Position numbers and translations under genes: made by a program. This document shows, piece by piece, positions 43,639-55,104 of a stretch of DNA of 64,000 bases. The stretch is from Echria macrotheca. Its lineage: Eukaryota; Ascomycota; Sordariomycetes; Sordariales; Schizotheciaceae. Location: the NCBI GenBank assembly GCA_030411725.1, contig MU839830.1:1984001-2048000 (forward strand), written 5' to 3'. Numbering within the stretch: position 1 is the stretch's first letter; each line of letters opens with the position of its first letter. Under the pieces are notes generated by a model, which was not told where the DNA came from, made no database searches, and saw only the letters and a list, made by a program, of their open reading frames with translations.

Positions 43639-44837
43639 GATTTTGGTCCTGGTGTTGTTTGCTGTATTGTCGAACAAGACAGAACTTTAGAATAAGAGCA
43701 GTGGATGTACGGCCTATTTAAAGAGAAGGGAGGGGGGCGTAAAGTGGCAGGTGACACACAAACAGCTGGCGGTTGTGTTTGAGTCGGACCGCGAGTCCGG
43801 GCCGTGACAGATGGCAGAGGTGCATTATCACATCCGTTGAGAAACAGGGACACAAAAGAAAAATCAAAACGCTGCATGACAGCATCCGGGAGGTCCGACC
43901 CGGCCGATCCGATGTGGATCCGGAGCCATGCCTGCCCGCGTCGCGACTTGAGAAAATGGCCGTGAGTTTCCAGGTTTGTTGGGCATGGTTGGTAGACCTG
44001 TTTCGATTGGTTCTATCCGTCGCGTGTTGTTAGTGACGTGCCTGCGGCGTCGTCCGTCTGCTGACAAACGGGTGCATCAACGCCCTGTGTTTTGCGCGAC
44101 ACCGCATGACTCATCTCATTTTTGGACTGGAGAAACCACTCCTGCGCTTCGGATTTAGGTTGTGGAATGCGGGAAGCGCGAGGACGACAGGCATGACAGG
44201 GTGTGCTTCCAGACGACCCGAGATGATCGAAAATGGCAGGCGGATCCCCAACATAATTTGCGGGTTCATTTCTTCCCCGGTTTCGGGCGGCTTTGTTGAT
44301 GGACTGCCAGCCGAAATTCCGAAGTGGGTGGTCTCGCACATTGGCGGTGGAACACATAGGCATGTGTCGGCTCGAAGTTGCAGCTGGCCAATCAGATTCA
44401 AGGGATCCTGTCAAAAACAGCAACCACTAGACAAAAGGACTGCTGCAGAGCTTTCTGAACCAGACTTACTTGCTCTCAACACTAGTTTGGCTTACAGCAC
44501 GGATTGGTTCCGAGTTTTATTTTTGACGCCCAGCAGATCTTCACACAATTCTCTCCACGGACTGCTTACTAGAATGATCTCTCACCGAAGGGAGCTGTTC
44601 GTTGGCCAGACGCCATGAACCAACAAGGCTATTGTCTTTTTCTTTGTCTTTCGGAACATGCCGACAAAGAGATTCGGCATAGTCGAGGTCGGCTGCACAG
44701 GTTCGCCCTCCTGTGAACAGCAGATTCCTTCCAAATGAAGGCAGGTAACTCCTCTATCCAGACAACTATAAAACTCGCCCTCTCTCCCGTCTTTTTATCC
44801 ACCTTTCATCCTCATCATCTACCATCACTCATCCAAC
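43639..44837. other. Divergent spacer, methyltransferase / small Cys protein
   Basis: About 1.2 kb. Nearest the methyltransferase the sequence has a TTTAAA box on the minus side (near 43716); nearest 44838 there is TATAAAA at about 44768 followed by a C/T tract and CATC repeats, a good fungal core promoter. No gene between. Confidence 0.5.
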
Positions 44838-45188
44838 ATGTGTGAGGAAATCGTATTCAAGCACGACTGCGGCCACGATACGCGGCAAATCTTCAACAGA
44901 TGCCGCTATCGGCTGCCGTTGCCCCTGCCCGGCCGACAGCGCTGTCCGTACCTCAGCGAGACGCCGCGCTGGGAGGGTCCCAGTGTTTGTCCCCGGTGCG
45001 AGCGGATCGCGCGGTTTAAGGCGCTCTTCAGGAAGGAGCCGCTGGATCCGCTAGATGGGGAGTCTGCTGAGACTCCTTGGCCTCCCAAAGTCGGGAGCTC
45101 GTTTTCTGACTTTTTGGTTCCTGCGCCGGGCGAGGAGGCCAGTACAGGCAAGAGGATCAGTAAACTGATGCTTTCTCCACCTGAGTGA
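44838..45188 (+). CDS. Small Cys-containing hypothetical protein
   Basis: Single exon, 116 aa, start MCEEIVFKHDCGH behind a TATA box about 70 nt upstream and a pyrimidine-rich leader. Cys at residues 2, 11, 22, 36, 51 and 54, including a CPRC pair; together with the HDCGHD start this resembles short fungal proteins with a degenerate zinc-binding site. No signal peptide, so it is probably intracellular and not an effector-type secreted protein. The C-terminal half is Pro/Ser-rich and likely disordered. I do not recognise a named family. Confidence 0.6.
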   Translation: MCEEIVFKHDCGHDTRQIFNRCRYRLPLPLPGRQRCPYLSETPRWEGPSVCPRCERIARFKALFRKEPLDPLDGESAETPWPPKVGSSFSDFLVPAPGEEASTGKRISKLMLSPPE

Positions 45189-47254
45189 TGAGTTTGATGA
45201 TGAAAACTAGCCCAAGGGAAACTGGATTTCTCGGGGCTTGCATGAAAGCTAGGTGTGTTTTCATGCGTGTTAGGCAGCACAGCAAATTGGACCGCTGCGT
45301 GGCGGTTATGGTTGGGACATTTTTGAGATGTTCCAGAAGCTTGCCATCCCATTCATGGATCAATCTCCTGCTTGCCAGGCAGGACTGCTGCAGTTAGGCG
45401 ACAGCGTGCAGCAGGTGCGTGTGGTAACGGTGGCAATCTTTTGTTAGATTGGTTCCGATCCATCTTCCACCGTCCATCCACTTCTCAGAATAGAACCACG
45501 CTTCCAGGCTCTCGGCCTGCATCGGGGGCATTTTACTACCCACATGTAGGTTCACTAAACTAAGACTACAAAAGAAAAAAAGCACGTACACGAAGTGGGT
45601 AGGATCAAAGGCACGGTCCCGTAAACTCACCCCCATTTTCTCTTAAAAGTATTCCCAGAATGTTAAGGTAACCAACCAAATCTCCGCGATAATATTGAAC
45701 TACTCGAATATGCTCATATTACATCATCCAAATCGCGCCCTGCATACACATCCCGCCTTGTTCCACTGACCGGCCGCGCGGCCGCCCTGCCTTGCTCAGT
45801 CAAGTTAGTCGCCGGGCCCCCGACTGTTCTGGGTCTAATAACTCGACATCACAAAGGAAATTCATATGATCTCATCTATGATATGGTCTCGAGGTTCGTC
45901 GGCCATGACGCCAACACACGTGTCCCCGAGTCCCGAGCCGCCCCACGTGTCGGTCCCCTTTCAAACTAACTTTAGTCCTCGGGAGTTCCCTTTCCTTGTT
46001 TCAGATGACGAGCGGATAGCCACATGGGCTCGTTCGGGGCCGAGATGCGCATCAAAGACGACTAAAGAAAATCAGAGAGAAACAAGGGAAGGGGTTAAGA
46101 AAGGAGAAGAACAAGACGAAGCGCGTGGAAGTAAAGGTAGATCGGATGGAAGGATCTCTCAGGGAAAATGTCCGAATCTGTCTTGTAGAGGTGGCACGGG
46201 TGTGTAGGAATCTGAGCAACGTCACTTCGCTTCTGCAGGATATTTGTTGGGCGCTTGGGTGGTTGTCCTTGACTAGACTGAATCCCGGGCAAGGAGTTCA
46301 GGAATCCCGGAACGTAATGCATAGAAAAAAAAATGAAGACATGTGCCCAGACGCTCCAGTTTTTCCCCCAGAATCTCGCAATTGAATACAAATGTTCATT
46401 AGCCGCATTTGCTATCCGACAGCTTTTATCGATCCAAAAACCGCAGGGACCCTGAGGCTGGAGTCGCCTCCCCAGCCCGGAGCCATGATATCTGACCGGC
46501 ACCAAGCCAACCCAAGTAGTGCAATGGATGATACACTCTAAAAAATTCGACGATAGAATTTTTAATCCCTCCATAGCGCCAGAAAACGCACTGCAAAATT
46601 CTGACCCACGCCGATTTTTTGTGGTTGTGGACCCTTGCAAAACTTACACGTTCTTTTGTCCTTCCCAATCGGGATCTGAATAAACAATTTTGAATAGGGG
46701 GCTCCACCACCCACGCAATGGTAAGGTACCTAGGTACAACCCCCCATCAGGCACACACAACGCCGCCAGGTACCCGAGCCGTGTCGACCAATAACTTCCG
46801 AGTCAAACAAGATCGGATACAATATCTTTCTTGAACGCCTTAGATCTGATCTGCCCTTCTTTCCTTCATCATATCCATAAAAAGATTTAGAGAATGAAGA
46901 GCCTCAACGGCTCCTGGCCACATGGCACAAGGGGAAATTACCCCTTCTATACCTGAATAGCGAGCAGTCTCTTGCTTCCTCGATGAATTCAAGGGTCTTA
47001 CAGACGGAACTTTCCATGGGGAACAGGGAGAAATAATGACTACTCAACGGCAAAACTCGACAAGTCGAGGGCCGCCCAGTCGCCCCCGAGGGATTCGGAG
47101 CCGTGCCTCGTCGCGAGGTATCCGAGTCTTTCAGACGTCGGACGCTTCGACCCCCTGAGTCTGCTGCGGTGGGCTCACTATTCAGGGACCACGACAATTG
47201 ACCACCACCCAGCACCATAGCCAGACCTCTTGAATAACACACCACCAATTCTTG
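45189..47254. other. 2.1-kb gene-free stretch
   Basis: No supported gene. A 12-bp palindrome GGCCGCGCGGCC lies at 45772-45783. AT-rich patches occur near 46540-46620. Confidence 0.5.
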
Positions 47255-47261
47255 TATAAAA
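47255..47261 (+). promoter_or_regulatory. TATA box of pheromone precursor gene
   Basis: TATAAAA about 206 nt upstream of the start codon, followed by a C/T-rich leader, as expected for a strongly expressed fungal gene. Confidence 0.6.
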
Positions 47262-47460
47262 GATTCTGTTCCCATCCTGTTCAGCATCATGACTCTCTTT
47301 TCACTACCTTTCTTCTCATGCACATATTTCCTCCTCGTTTCTCACCATCTTGAAGAGAAAAACCCATATACTCGACTTCCTACAGTCATTCACTTCGACT
47401 TCATAGTCACTCATTCGACAATCTTCCGATCTCCTTCGAAGAAATCCCAGAAATCACAAC

Positions 47461-48147
47461 ATGAAGCTCAGCCTGATCTCCATCGCCCTCGTGGCCATCG
47501 CCTCCTCGGTCCAAGGCGCCGCAACTCCCGTGCACCAGGATGACAAGCGCACCTGCTGGGTACGCGGCCAATCCTGCTGGAAGGTCAAGCGTGCAACGGA
47601 AGCCTTCACCGACGCCATCAAGACGAGTGGCGGCCTGACGACCCCCTCCGATCCAGACAGCGAGGCCGCTGTCGTCGCCAAGAGCCAGATCGACGCCCTC
47701 GCCCTCGCCATCGCCGCTGGCCAGGACGACCCCGACGCCTTCTACGCCGGCCTCGGGCTGGAGAACGAGTTCCACCCTGCGGTCAACATGAGCAAACGCA
47801 GCTGCACCAGACGCGGCCAAGCTTGCTGGAAGCGAGACCTCCAGGCCGATCCCGAGGCTGCCCAAGTCGACAAGCGGTCGTGCGGTATTTCCGGACAGTC
47901 GTGCTGGAAGACCAAGCGGGCGGCCGAGGCCGTGGTCAAGACGATCGATGCGGCGGATGAGGAGTCCGACGCAAACGTGGACGTGAGCAAGCGCAGCTGC
48001 ACCAGACGCGGCCAAGCCTGCTGGAAGCGCGACGTGAGCGCTGAGGCTGCTTGCCATACTCCGGGCGGCGCTTGCACCATTGCCAACCGGGACCTTGATG
48101 CCGTCTACCACCTTGCCCGCAGCATCGTCGAATCCTACTCCGACTAG
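47461..48147 (+). CDS. Alpha-factor-type mating pheromone precursor
   Basis: Single coding exon, 228 aa. A signal peptide MKLSLISIALVAIASSVQGA is followed by four decapeptides each set between Kex2 sites (KR): TCWVRGQSCW at residues 31-40, SCTRRGQACW at 114-123, SCGISGQSCW at 140-149 and SCTRRGQACW at 179-188. The shared form x-Cys-x3-Gly-Gln-x-Cys-Trp is that of sordariomycete alpha-type pheromones (Neurospora CCG-4 and relatives), which are secreted, cut by Kex2 and the KEX1 carboxypeptidase, and sensed by the Ste2-type receptor. Unusual here: position 1 is Thr or Ser rather than Trp, three different mature sequences are predicted, and a degenerate fifth unit (ACHTPGGACTIANR) lies near the end. 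Only two of the four are identical. The stop codon abuts a likely 3' UTR intron. Confidence 0.87.
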   Translation: MKLSLISIALVAIASSVQGAATPVHQDDKRTCWVRGQSCWKVKRATEAFTDAIKTSGGLTTPSDPDSEAAVVAKSQIDALALAIAAGQDDPDAFYAGLGLENEFHPAVNMSKRSCTRRGQACWKRDLQADPEAAQVDKRSCGISGQSCWKTKRAAEAVVKTIDAADEESDANVDVSKRSCTRRGQACWKRDVSAEAACHTPGGACTIANRDLDAVYHLARSIVESYSD

Positions 48148-48206
48148 GTATGCGTTGTTGATCTCGTTTTCTTTGCTTCGGTCACTAATTCGCTTCTCGT
48201 TTCCAG
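48148..48206 (+). other. Putative 3' UTR intron directly after the stop codon
   Basis: The TAG stop is followed at once by GTATGC; a CACTAAT branch site and TTTCCAG acceptor end a 59-nt interval. It has all the marks of an intron lying outside the coding region. Not proven without transcript data. Confidence 0.6.
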
Positions 48207-49611
48207 ACGTCAGCACCTCCCTTCGAAGTTTCGAGCTCAACCTGTACTTCCAAGCCTCCCAACTGGGCTGATCGTTGGCGACAATCTCTTCTTTCGTTTC
48301 TCTGTACATAGGTTCAATCTCTTGGTACCACCATGGATAGTCGGGCCAACCCGCATTGTCCTTTCTTTCTTTTGATCTCTTCTTTCGGTGTTGGTTGTCA
48401 ACTCGCTTGATAATCTCGAACTCGGGCCTTGTTCGGCATCCAACCCTCGGCGGCTGTAATCGACGATGACGCCTGCCTTTCAGCATCACGGCGCTGCTGC
48501 CACCATCTGTAGATACTGGGCTAGCTAGCTGCCTTTACATATTTCTGTCCTTTGGGTCTTGTAGATAATACAACTAGACCGGCGAGAGGTCACAGTTTCT
48601 CTTCAATGCTGTCTTCTGGTGTTTATTCCGGTGCCGGGAGCTTGCCACAATCAACCCAATGCTAATTTGACTCGAGCCGCCGATGGATTGCTGGGCAGAG
48701 AGTGTTGAGGAATTCTGCAGCCTTTCCTGGCCCCAGTGGAGATGCCAGTCGCTGCGGTTGGCCGTTGGGTAGGTGCCTCCTCCCTCGCGAACGCTCCTTC
48801 CCTCCACACCACTAGATCAGACTCGACATATGACGTGCAAACCCAGTGGTCGACGTCTGTCGCTTTTCTAGAATAAGGGTTGTAGTGATCATTTACAACC
48901 CGGGCGTTACAATCCAAGCCGCGTTCCTCGACTTGAAACTATTCTGGAAGTCCTACTCGTGCGGGTATGTTTGTATATGCGACGGGAGAAACAGGGATGT
49001 CGTGACGTGGCCCGAGGAACCTCTCAAGTAGACACACGTACATGATGCCCAGCAACTTTCCTTTCTATGAGCCTGAAGTCGTTGCAAAGTGACCCGTCCT
49101 AGACGTCCCGGTGGCCCTGATTAGGACCAGACGGCGTCATGCGGTCTTTCTTGCAGAGTACGACACCTCTTTGCCCGGTAACCATTCACGTCATTGCCGG
49201 TCCATTACTGGTCCCGGCACAACCAGCCCCATCCCAACTCGCCAGTCCTCAGCCTGCAGATAGGAGAACTAACATCATCGTCGACCAGACACTGAAGGTT
49301 TCGACACCATGGTTAGCAGGGCAGCACTAAACTCCACGGCCGTAAGCCCATGCAATGCAAAGGGACATCCCAAGCCTTTGTCCGTTATCCACTTGCCCTT
49401 GCAGAGAGAAAGAGCGCATCCCCAACCATCTCCCGACCTTAGTCCCGACCGGACATGACTCGCACACTCCAGCCCCAACTCCGCCAACACTCCACCAACC
49501 GCACCAAATCAACACAGTGCACCGGAACCTGCATCTCGAGACTGCCTAAGATAGGTACCCTAAATAAACTAATTTAGCAGTCCACAATCTCAACAAACTA
49601 AACCGAGAGAT
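48207..49611. other. 1.4-kb spacer before tRNA-Phe
   Basis: Pheromone gene 3' UTR then non-coding DNA. No supported gene. Confidence 0.5.
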
Positions 49612-49737
49612 GCGGGTTTAGCTCATCTGGGAGAGCGTCAGACTGAAGTCCACTTCAATCATACTCTCTTCCCCCTTTCCGGGGGAACAGGGAATTGTTA
49701 CATCTGAAGGTAGTGTGTTCAATCCACACAACCCGCA
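49612..49737 (+). tRNA. tRNA-Phe (GAA) with 53-nt intron
   Basis: Acceptor GCGGGTT pairs with AACCCGC, discriminator A at 49737. D arm GCTC/GAGC; anticodon stem TCAGA/TCTGA; anticodon GAA at 49645-49647 in CTGAAG followed by the intron at 49649-49701, then A38. T arm GTGTG-TTCAATC-CACAC. The intron is long for a tRNA and contains a hairpin TTCCCC...GGGGAA (about 49669-49687). A T5 run at 49744-49748 is the probable terminator. Identity is sure. Confidence 0.93.
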
Positions 49738-49743
49738 ATCATC

Positions 49744-49748
49744 TTTTT
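49744..49748 (+). terminator. Pol III terminator of tRNA-Phe
   Basis: Five T residues beginning seven bases past the discriminator. Confidence 0.75.
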
Positions 49749-50022
49749 GTCTCTCACACTCTCTCTGGGTTGGGGATTCCGTAGAATGTCTAGAGTTGAT
49801 GGGAACACGCCGTACAGGGCTCGTAGTCCGTGGTACACTTTCGTCTTGTCATGGTGATAAAAGATGTAGACGTCGAGATCGGAGATCACGGAGAACAGGA
49901 TCACAACATTGTAGACCCTCCTGCCAGCCCACCAAGCACCCGAGATTGACGATAACAAATAAAACTCCTGCGGTTGGCTTGCCATACTCCTAACCCCATA
50001 CACACACATACGGATAAAACCC

Positions 50023-50897
50023 CTACATTAACAACCTCCACGCACCCAACAATAACGCCGCAAAGCCGGTACACACACCCATCAGCCACTGCAGCGTCTG
50101 GAACTTGACCTGCTCAAGCTGCTGCTGCAGCGCCGCCACCTCCTGTTCGATCTTGGTCTCGGTCTCCTTGATCTTGAGCTCCTGAGACACGGCCTCCTCG
50201 CGGATCCTCCCCTTCTCCAAATTCAGATCCAGCCGCACGCTCGCCTGTGTGCGCCCAATCTCGTCGCGCAACCGGCTGCTCAGCTTGGCAATCTCGTTGG
50301 TCAGCCGCTCGTGCGCGGCCCGCGTCGTGTTGGACTCGGTGCTGTCGGCCGAGAGCAGCTCGCTCCGCAGCTTGGCGAAGTCGACCTTTTGAGTGTACGT
50401 CGCGCGCGCTGCGTCCTCGCGGAGGACCATGGTGCGGGTGAGGTTTTGGATGCTATTCCGATATGAATATTAGCGGGGGGACGGAGAAGGAGGAAGGGAG
50501 TGACATACCTCTCCTCAATCACGTCGTTGAGCACCTTCATCATCGCCACGGCCTGCTCTTCCGTGAATCCCTCCTCTTCTAGCCTCTGTACGAACTTGAG
50601 TGTGTCGAAGTGGTGGTCTCGTTGTCGGATGGCCGAGGCGTGGAAGGACCGTCGCAGAGTCGGGTTCCGGACGATCTCGCTCAGGCGTTGCTGTGTCGGA
50701 CGAGACCGGGGACACCGGAGAGAGTTCGACTTCTGCGTGCCCGCTGTGTGTAGAGAGTGCCATTGCTCGCGTCGCTGGCTCGTCTGGTGGTGCTGAAACC
50801 AGGCCGCCGAAGCCCGCGATGCGCTCGCCGTGAGTGGTGTACCGGCCGCCCAGCTTAACCGGGGGAGAAGGAAACGCGGGGCAGTTTGGGCGTTCAT
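50023..50897 (-). CDS. Mitochondrial DUF1640 (CCDC90/FMP32-like) coiled-coil protein
   Basis: Exons 50509-50897 and 50023-50452 on the minus strand, 272 aa. The 56-nt intron has donor GTATGT and acceptor ATAG and joins NDVIEES to IQNLTRT. The N-terminus is rich in Arg/Ser/Ala with no acidic residues (mitochondrial presequence). FDTLKFVQRLEEEGFTEEQAVAMM is the family signature. A long coiled coil follows (EIAKLSSRLRDEIGRTQ... EQEVAALQQQLEQVKF), and a single C-terminal membrane segment LMGVCTGFAALLLGAWRLL. The family includes yeast Fmp32 and human MCUR1/CCDC90B; the human members affect the mitochondrial calcium uniporter and complex IV assembly. Which of these roles applies here is not shown by sequence. 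Confidence 0.9.
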
Positions 50898-51878
50898 CTT
50901 GTCGACTCCTAGATAAATGTCTCAGGATCCCATTCTTCTCGTTAACAAAAAGTAAGCAAAAAACGACGTTGACTGTCACGATGCTTGTGATCAATGCCGC
51001 ATGTGAGCTCTGCTGCCGACTCCAATTGCAGGTGGGTCCGTCGTCATTGTGGCTTGACATCCACCCCACCTTACCCCCACTTTCTCTTTTTTCGGCACCC
51101 ACTAGCCGCGCCACACCTGTGGCTTGCCTCAAACGGCGCGACCCATAAATTCCTCTCCTCTCAAAAATTTCTTCCACTTCTTCTCTTCTTTTCTTCATTA
51201 TACACAACGCATTATATCACGTTCTCGGAACTACTAAGTCGAATGCGAGGTCCCCAATTTATTGGCTGGGCCCACGACCAGTCTCGATGTTTTCGAGCAG
51301 AACGGAGAATAAATCGAACAATCTTGGGTGCGGTCCTCCTTTCCTCAGTGGGGAGGGGCGCAATGATTGAACGAACATTTCATCGCCTTTTGTAATTTGG
51401 CTTCTGATGTTGCTTCCGACGGGTGCTTTTTGTATGTGTCCTGAGTGTCCGGTATGTCTGCTTGCTCAGCGTTGCTGTTTGTCTCCGTCGTGGGATTGCT
51501 TTCCTGGCAAAAAATTCTGCAAAGGTTAAGACACCATGCGAGCGAGGAACAGCTCGAGGGGATCATTGATGCGCGGCTTGAACCTGCGAGCACAGCTATG
51601 GTGGTTCGTCGACGGAGCCTGTTGCTGGTGGGAATGACAAGAATAATTCGTCCCTTCTTAGACATATCATCGACCTCCATAACGTGGCACTCTAAGAGCT
51701 CAAACGTGCCGTGGGCTCCATGAATCTGTTGCCCACTCTGAGGCTGGAAACAAGAGGGGCATCACTTCCACATCTTCATCACCACGGCTAGAGCATCGGG
51801 TTGAATAGAAAGCTAGCCATGCAAGCTTGGTATGGTGGTATCGTACGGAACAGATCTACACCTAGAACTAATTTAGAA
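50898..51878. other. Spacer between DUF1640 gene and NOP2
   Basis: About 980 nt: promoter of the DUF1640 gene (TTCATTATACACAA near 51190) and 3' UTR of NOP2. A minus-strand open frame at 51345-51680 lacks any family feature. No gene is supported. Confidence 0.5.
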
Positions 51879-54488
51879 CTACTTCCCGCTCTTCTTGCTC
51901 CCCTTCTTGGTCTTCTTCTCTTTGCCTTCTGTTTTGGATTCCTCCGTGACTGGCTCCTCCTTTGCCTTCTCTTTTTCGGCGCTAGCGTCTCCCTCTGAGG
52001 CCTTGTCTTTCTTGCTTCCGCCTTGCTTCAGCGCCCGAGGGTCCAAACCTCTCCTCCGCATAGCATTCCGCTTCGCACGCTCCATGTATTCCTTATCTTG
52101 ATCGTCGTCGAATCCGCCAAAGTCATCCTTCTCCTCTTCGCACTCCGCTCCAACAGGCGTCTTGTCCACCACTTCAGTCTCGTCGCCGACAGCGCCTTCC
52201 GCAGCCTTGGCATTGCCATTCTTGTCCTTGTAGCCGTTCGCAAGCACAGCGTTGGGGGGTGTCGGTCCAATCTTCTGGAACTTGGCGACGAAGAACCCAT
52301 CGACGTTGTATAGATGCGGATAATATCGCCGAGTGAGTTTTAGGCTCGGATGGAAGTCCTTGCCCATGTACGACGTAAACCCTTCTTTACCGAATGGTAA
52401 CCCGGTCTTTCTTCGTGTTAGTATCCATTCCGAAATGACAATCACAGGGCGCATACCTCAACCAGCTTGACGTTCGGTCTCCTGCTGAGAGCGTAGGCAA
52501 CAACTTGTTCGCTGTAGGGAACATGTTAGTGACGATTGTTATGGGTCTCCAAGTCAACATACTTCTCCTCAACTGCGACGCTACACGTCGAGTAGACAAG
52601 ATAACCACCGGTCTTGCTGGCATGGTTAACAGAATCGATAGCCGCTAGAAGCAGTTGCTTCTGTGTATGAGGCAGCGTCATGAAGTCTTTCTCGTCCCTG
52701 TTTGTCTTGACTGACGGATCCTTGGCGATGACTCCGGTACCTGAGCAAGGAGCATCAAGTAGCACCCTATCGAACCCGCCCATGACACGTGGGAACTCCC
52801 GGGCGTCGTAGTTGCATACGATCGTGTTCTAAGAAAGTCAGTCTCGGTCCGCTGGTGCGATGAGAATACATACCCTGGCACCGAGACGGTGAATATTGCC
52901 AATGAGACCCTTGGCACGTTGTTTACTCGGATCATTGGCAAACACGACACCCGTATTCTTCATCAGGGCGGCCATATGTGTCGTTTTACCACCGGGAGCG
53001 GCTGCCATCTTGGACCATGTTAGGAAAGATTATCAAAGCCAGAGGTTTACTTACATCGAGAACACGCTCATTCTCTTGGGGACAGAGAGCCATTACTGGG
53101 AGGAAGGAAGATGCGGCCTGCAGGATGTAATGACCAGCCAAGTATTCTGGCGTGGCACCCAAGGGTACACTAGAATCAAGTCAGGAAACCGCCCAGGGAT
53201 AAATAAGTGTAGACATACTTCGATTCGAACACTTGAAGGCCAACCTTCGACCACTTTCCTACGGGCTCCAGGGTGACACCGCGGTTGACTTGAAGCGAAT
53301 GTTAGCGGGCAATCTGCACATTTTGCAGGCCTCACTTACTAAGTGCTTGTGCAAGGTCCCGACGATGCGTCCGCAACGTATTGGTGCGAATTACCACGGG
53401 TCGGGCGCTCTGGACAGGGTTAGCATCCGCTCTTTGGCGTCCCGGAATCCAGGAAACCTACCTCGTTAGCTTCGAAAAACAGGAATGCCTCTCTCGGCGG
53501 GAAGAGGTTACTAGCACGAGTTAGTCGGGCGACACATTTCTCGTCCGGGGGCAATGGAGCTGATAAGCGTACATGAGCTTCTCGGCGAGGTATTCGTTGT
53601 AACCATAGTCTAGATGACACTGTCAGTAACCACAACATAATTGAGATTATAACCCTTACAGGCACAAAAGTCTTTGAGCATCTGGTTGGTGTACTCGGCA
53701 CGACTACGTCCCTCCTCGGCAAGGTTCGAGAAGTCTTCGAGCACCCGAATTGTCTCGGTTATCCTCGTCCGTAGCATTTGCAGGTCTGGCGCCAAGAGGT
53801 TCTTCGTCTTCGCAGAAAGCTCGTCATCGTCCTCCTCGCCCAAAACGCGGGGTTTATCTCCCTCGATGTTCGTCTGTAGTGCCCCATCGCGAAGCTCAGC
53901 TTCATTCTCCGCGGCTTCCTCCTCTAGTTGCTGGTCCAGTTTCCTCGAAAGTCCTTCGATATTGGCAGCCGTAAGTTTCTCTTGCCGATCTTCCTCGTCT
54001 TCGTCCTCATCGTCGGAGAAGACAAATTTCTCCTTCTTCGCCTCGTCGTGGTCGGAATCGTAGACAGAGCTCCCAGAATCGAAGAAGGCGTCTCCTGGTT
54101 GTGGCCCATCCGCATCGTCACCATCAATATCCTCGAGGTCTGAAGCTCCAAACTCATCATCCATCTCCTCATCCGACCCGAGGTCAGGAGCGGGGACCTC
54201 CTTCGACCGCTTGCTTCCTTGCCCTTGCCCATTCTTGAGGCCGGTCGAGGTCTTGCTCGCACCATTGGTCGCTTTGGCGGAGGTCTTGGTCGTTGCGGGT
54301 TTCGAATTGGCGGATTTCTTGTCCTTAGTCGACTTTAATTGCTTCTTGGAAGTCTTCAGTTTCTTGGAGGAGGGCGCTTCGGGAACATCGTCGACGGGCA
54401 AACCCTTCTTGCGCTTCAGGTTTGCAAAGTGTGCTTCGGAAAGAGGCTCAGGAGGCCCCTGTTTCTTCATGCGACGGCCGACACCCAT
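51879..54488 (-). CDS. nop2: rRNA m5C methyltransferase NOP2
   Basis: Ten exons on the minus strand: 53660-54488, 53573-53609, 53462-53510, 53340-53409, 53219-53288, 53055-53169, 52874-53008, 52563-52828, 52457-52511 and 51879-52406, 717 aa. Introns are 45-62 nt. The N-terminal third is Lys-rich then very acidic ([21 protein letters not shown]), typical of nucleolar proteins. The catalytic domain has [27 protein letters not shown], the SAM loop [18 protein letters not shown], the DAPCSGTG motif and [14 protein letters not shown]; the two Cys are the RNA m5C enzyme pair. The C-terminus is Lys/Glu-rich. Yeast Nop2 methylates 25S rRNA at a single cytosine and is needed for 60S assembly. Divergent from clathrin heavy chain. 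Confidence 0.94.
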
Positions 54489-55104
54489 TTTCGTGGTTTC
54501 GCAGGCAATCGGTGGTGGACAATATATGTTTGACAAACTCCAAGCACTGAATTCCGCCGCCAAAAGAATTATTTTGGAAGTTTTGCCCACTCTTATCGAT
54601 AAGCTGTCGACCGTTGGACAAAGTTTGCGGGCACCGGATTGGTTAATAAGCGAAAGAGTCAGCTAAGCCTAAATAGGGATCCCTGCCTGAAGCTGACGCT
54701 CTCCTTGGAGAGAGGCAGGCGTCGCGCGAAGCTGCGCAAGGTCTTAACAGATCACTCAAAAAAGTAAGGAGCGTTGCTTCTCCTCTGCACAACAATCAAC
54801 ACCTTCTGCTTCTCCAGCAATTCCGCCACGATCCCTTCGTCCACGCATCTCGACGACCCGGCCGATTTGCTGTCCGTTTTCCTTGCCCGACCTTCCCTTG
54901 TAATTGAGCGGCATTTGTCCTAGCGGCTTCCACGGGACTAATTTCCACTCGTCTCGTCGGCCGCCCCCGAAGCTTGTCTTCATTCCTGCCTCCTTTCCAG
55001 GCCCCCTTCCAGCGACCCACGAACCCGTCCACCCGACAGCAACTTTTGAGAAGTTGGCTGCTACTCTTCGCTAGCCCCGCGCAGTCGAGCGCATCATCGT
55101 CACC
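54489..55104. promoter_or_regulatory. Bidirectional promoter, NOP2 / clathrin heavy chain
   Basis: 615 nt between divergent start codons. Contains a palindrome TTATCGATAA (about 54594-54603) close to the NOP2 start, the same ten bases noted in the ZIM17/CUL3 promoter, and C-rich leader before CHC1. Confidence 0.5.

Noticed and set aside
51345..51680. Minus-strand 111-codon ORF downstream of NOP2
   Set aside because: No recognisable family or splice extension; likely chance frame in 3' flank.
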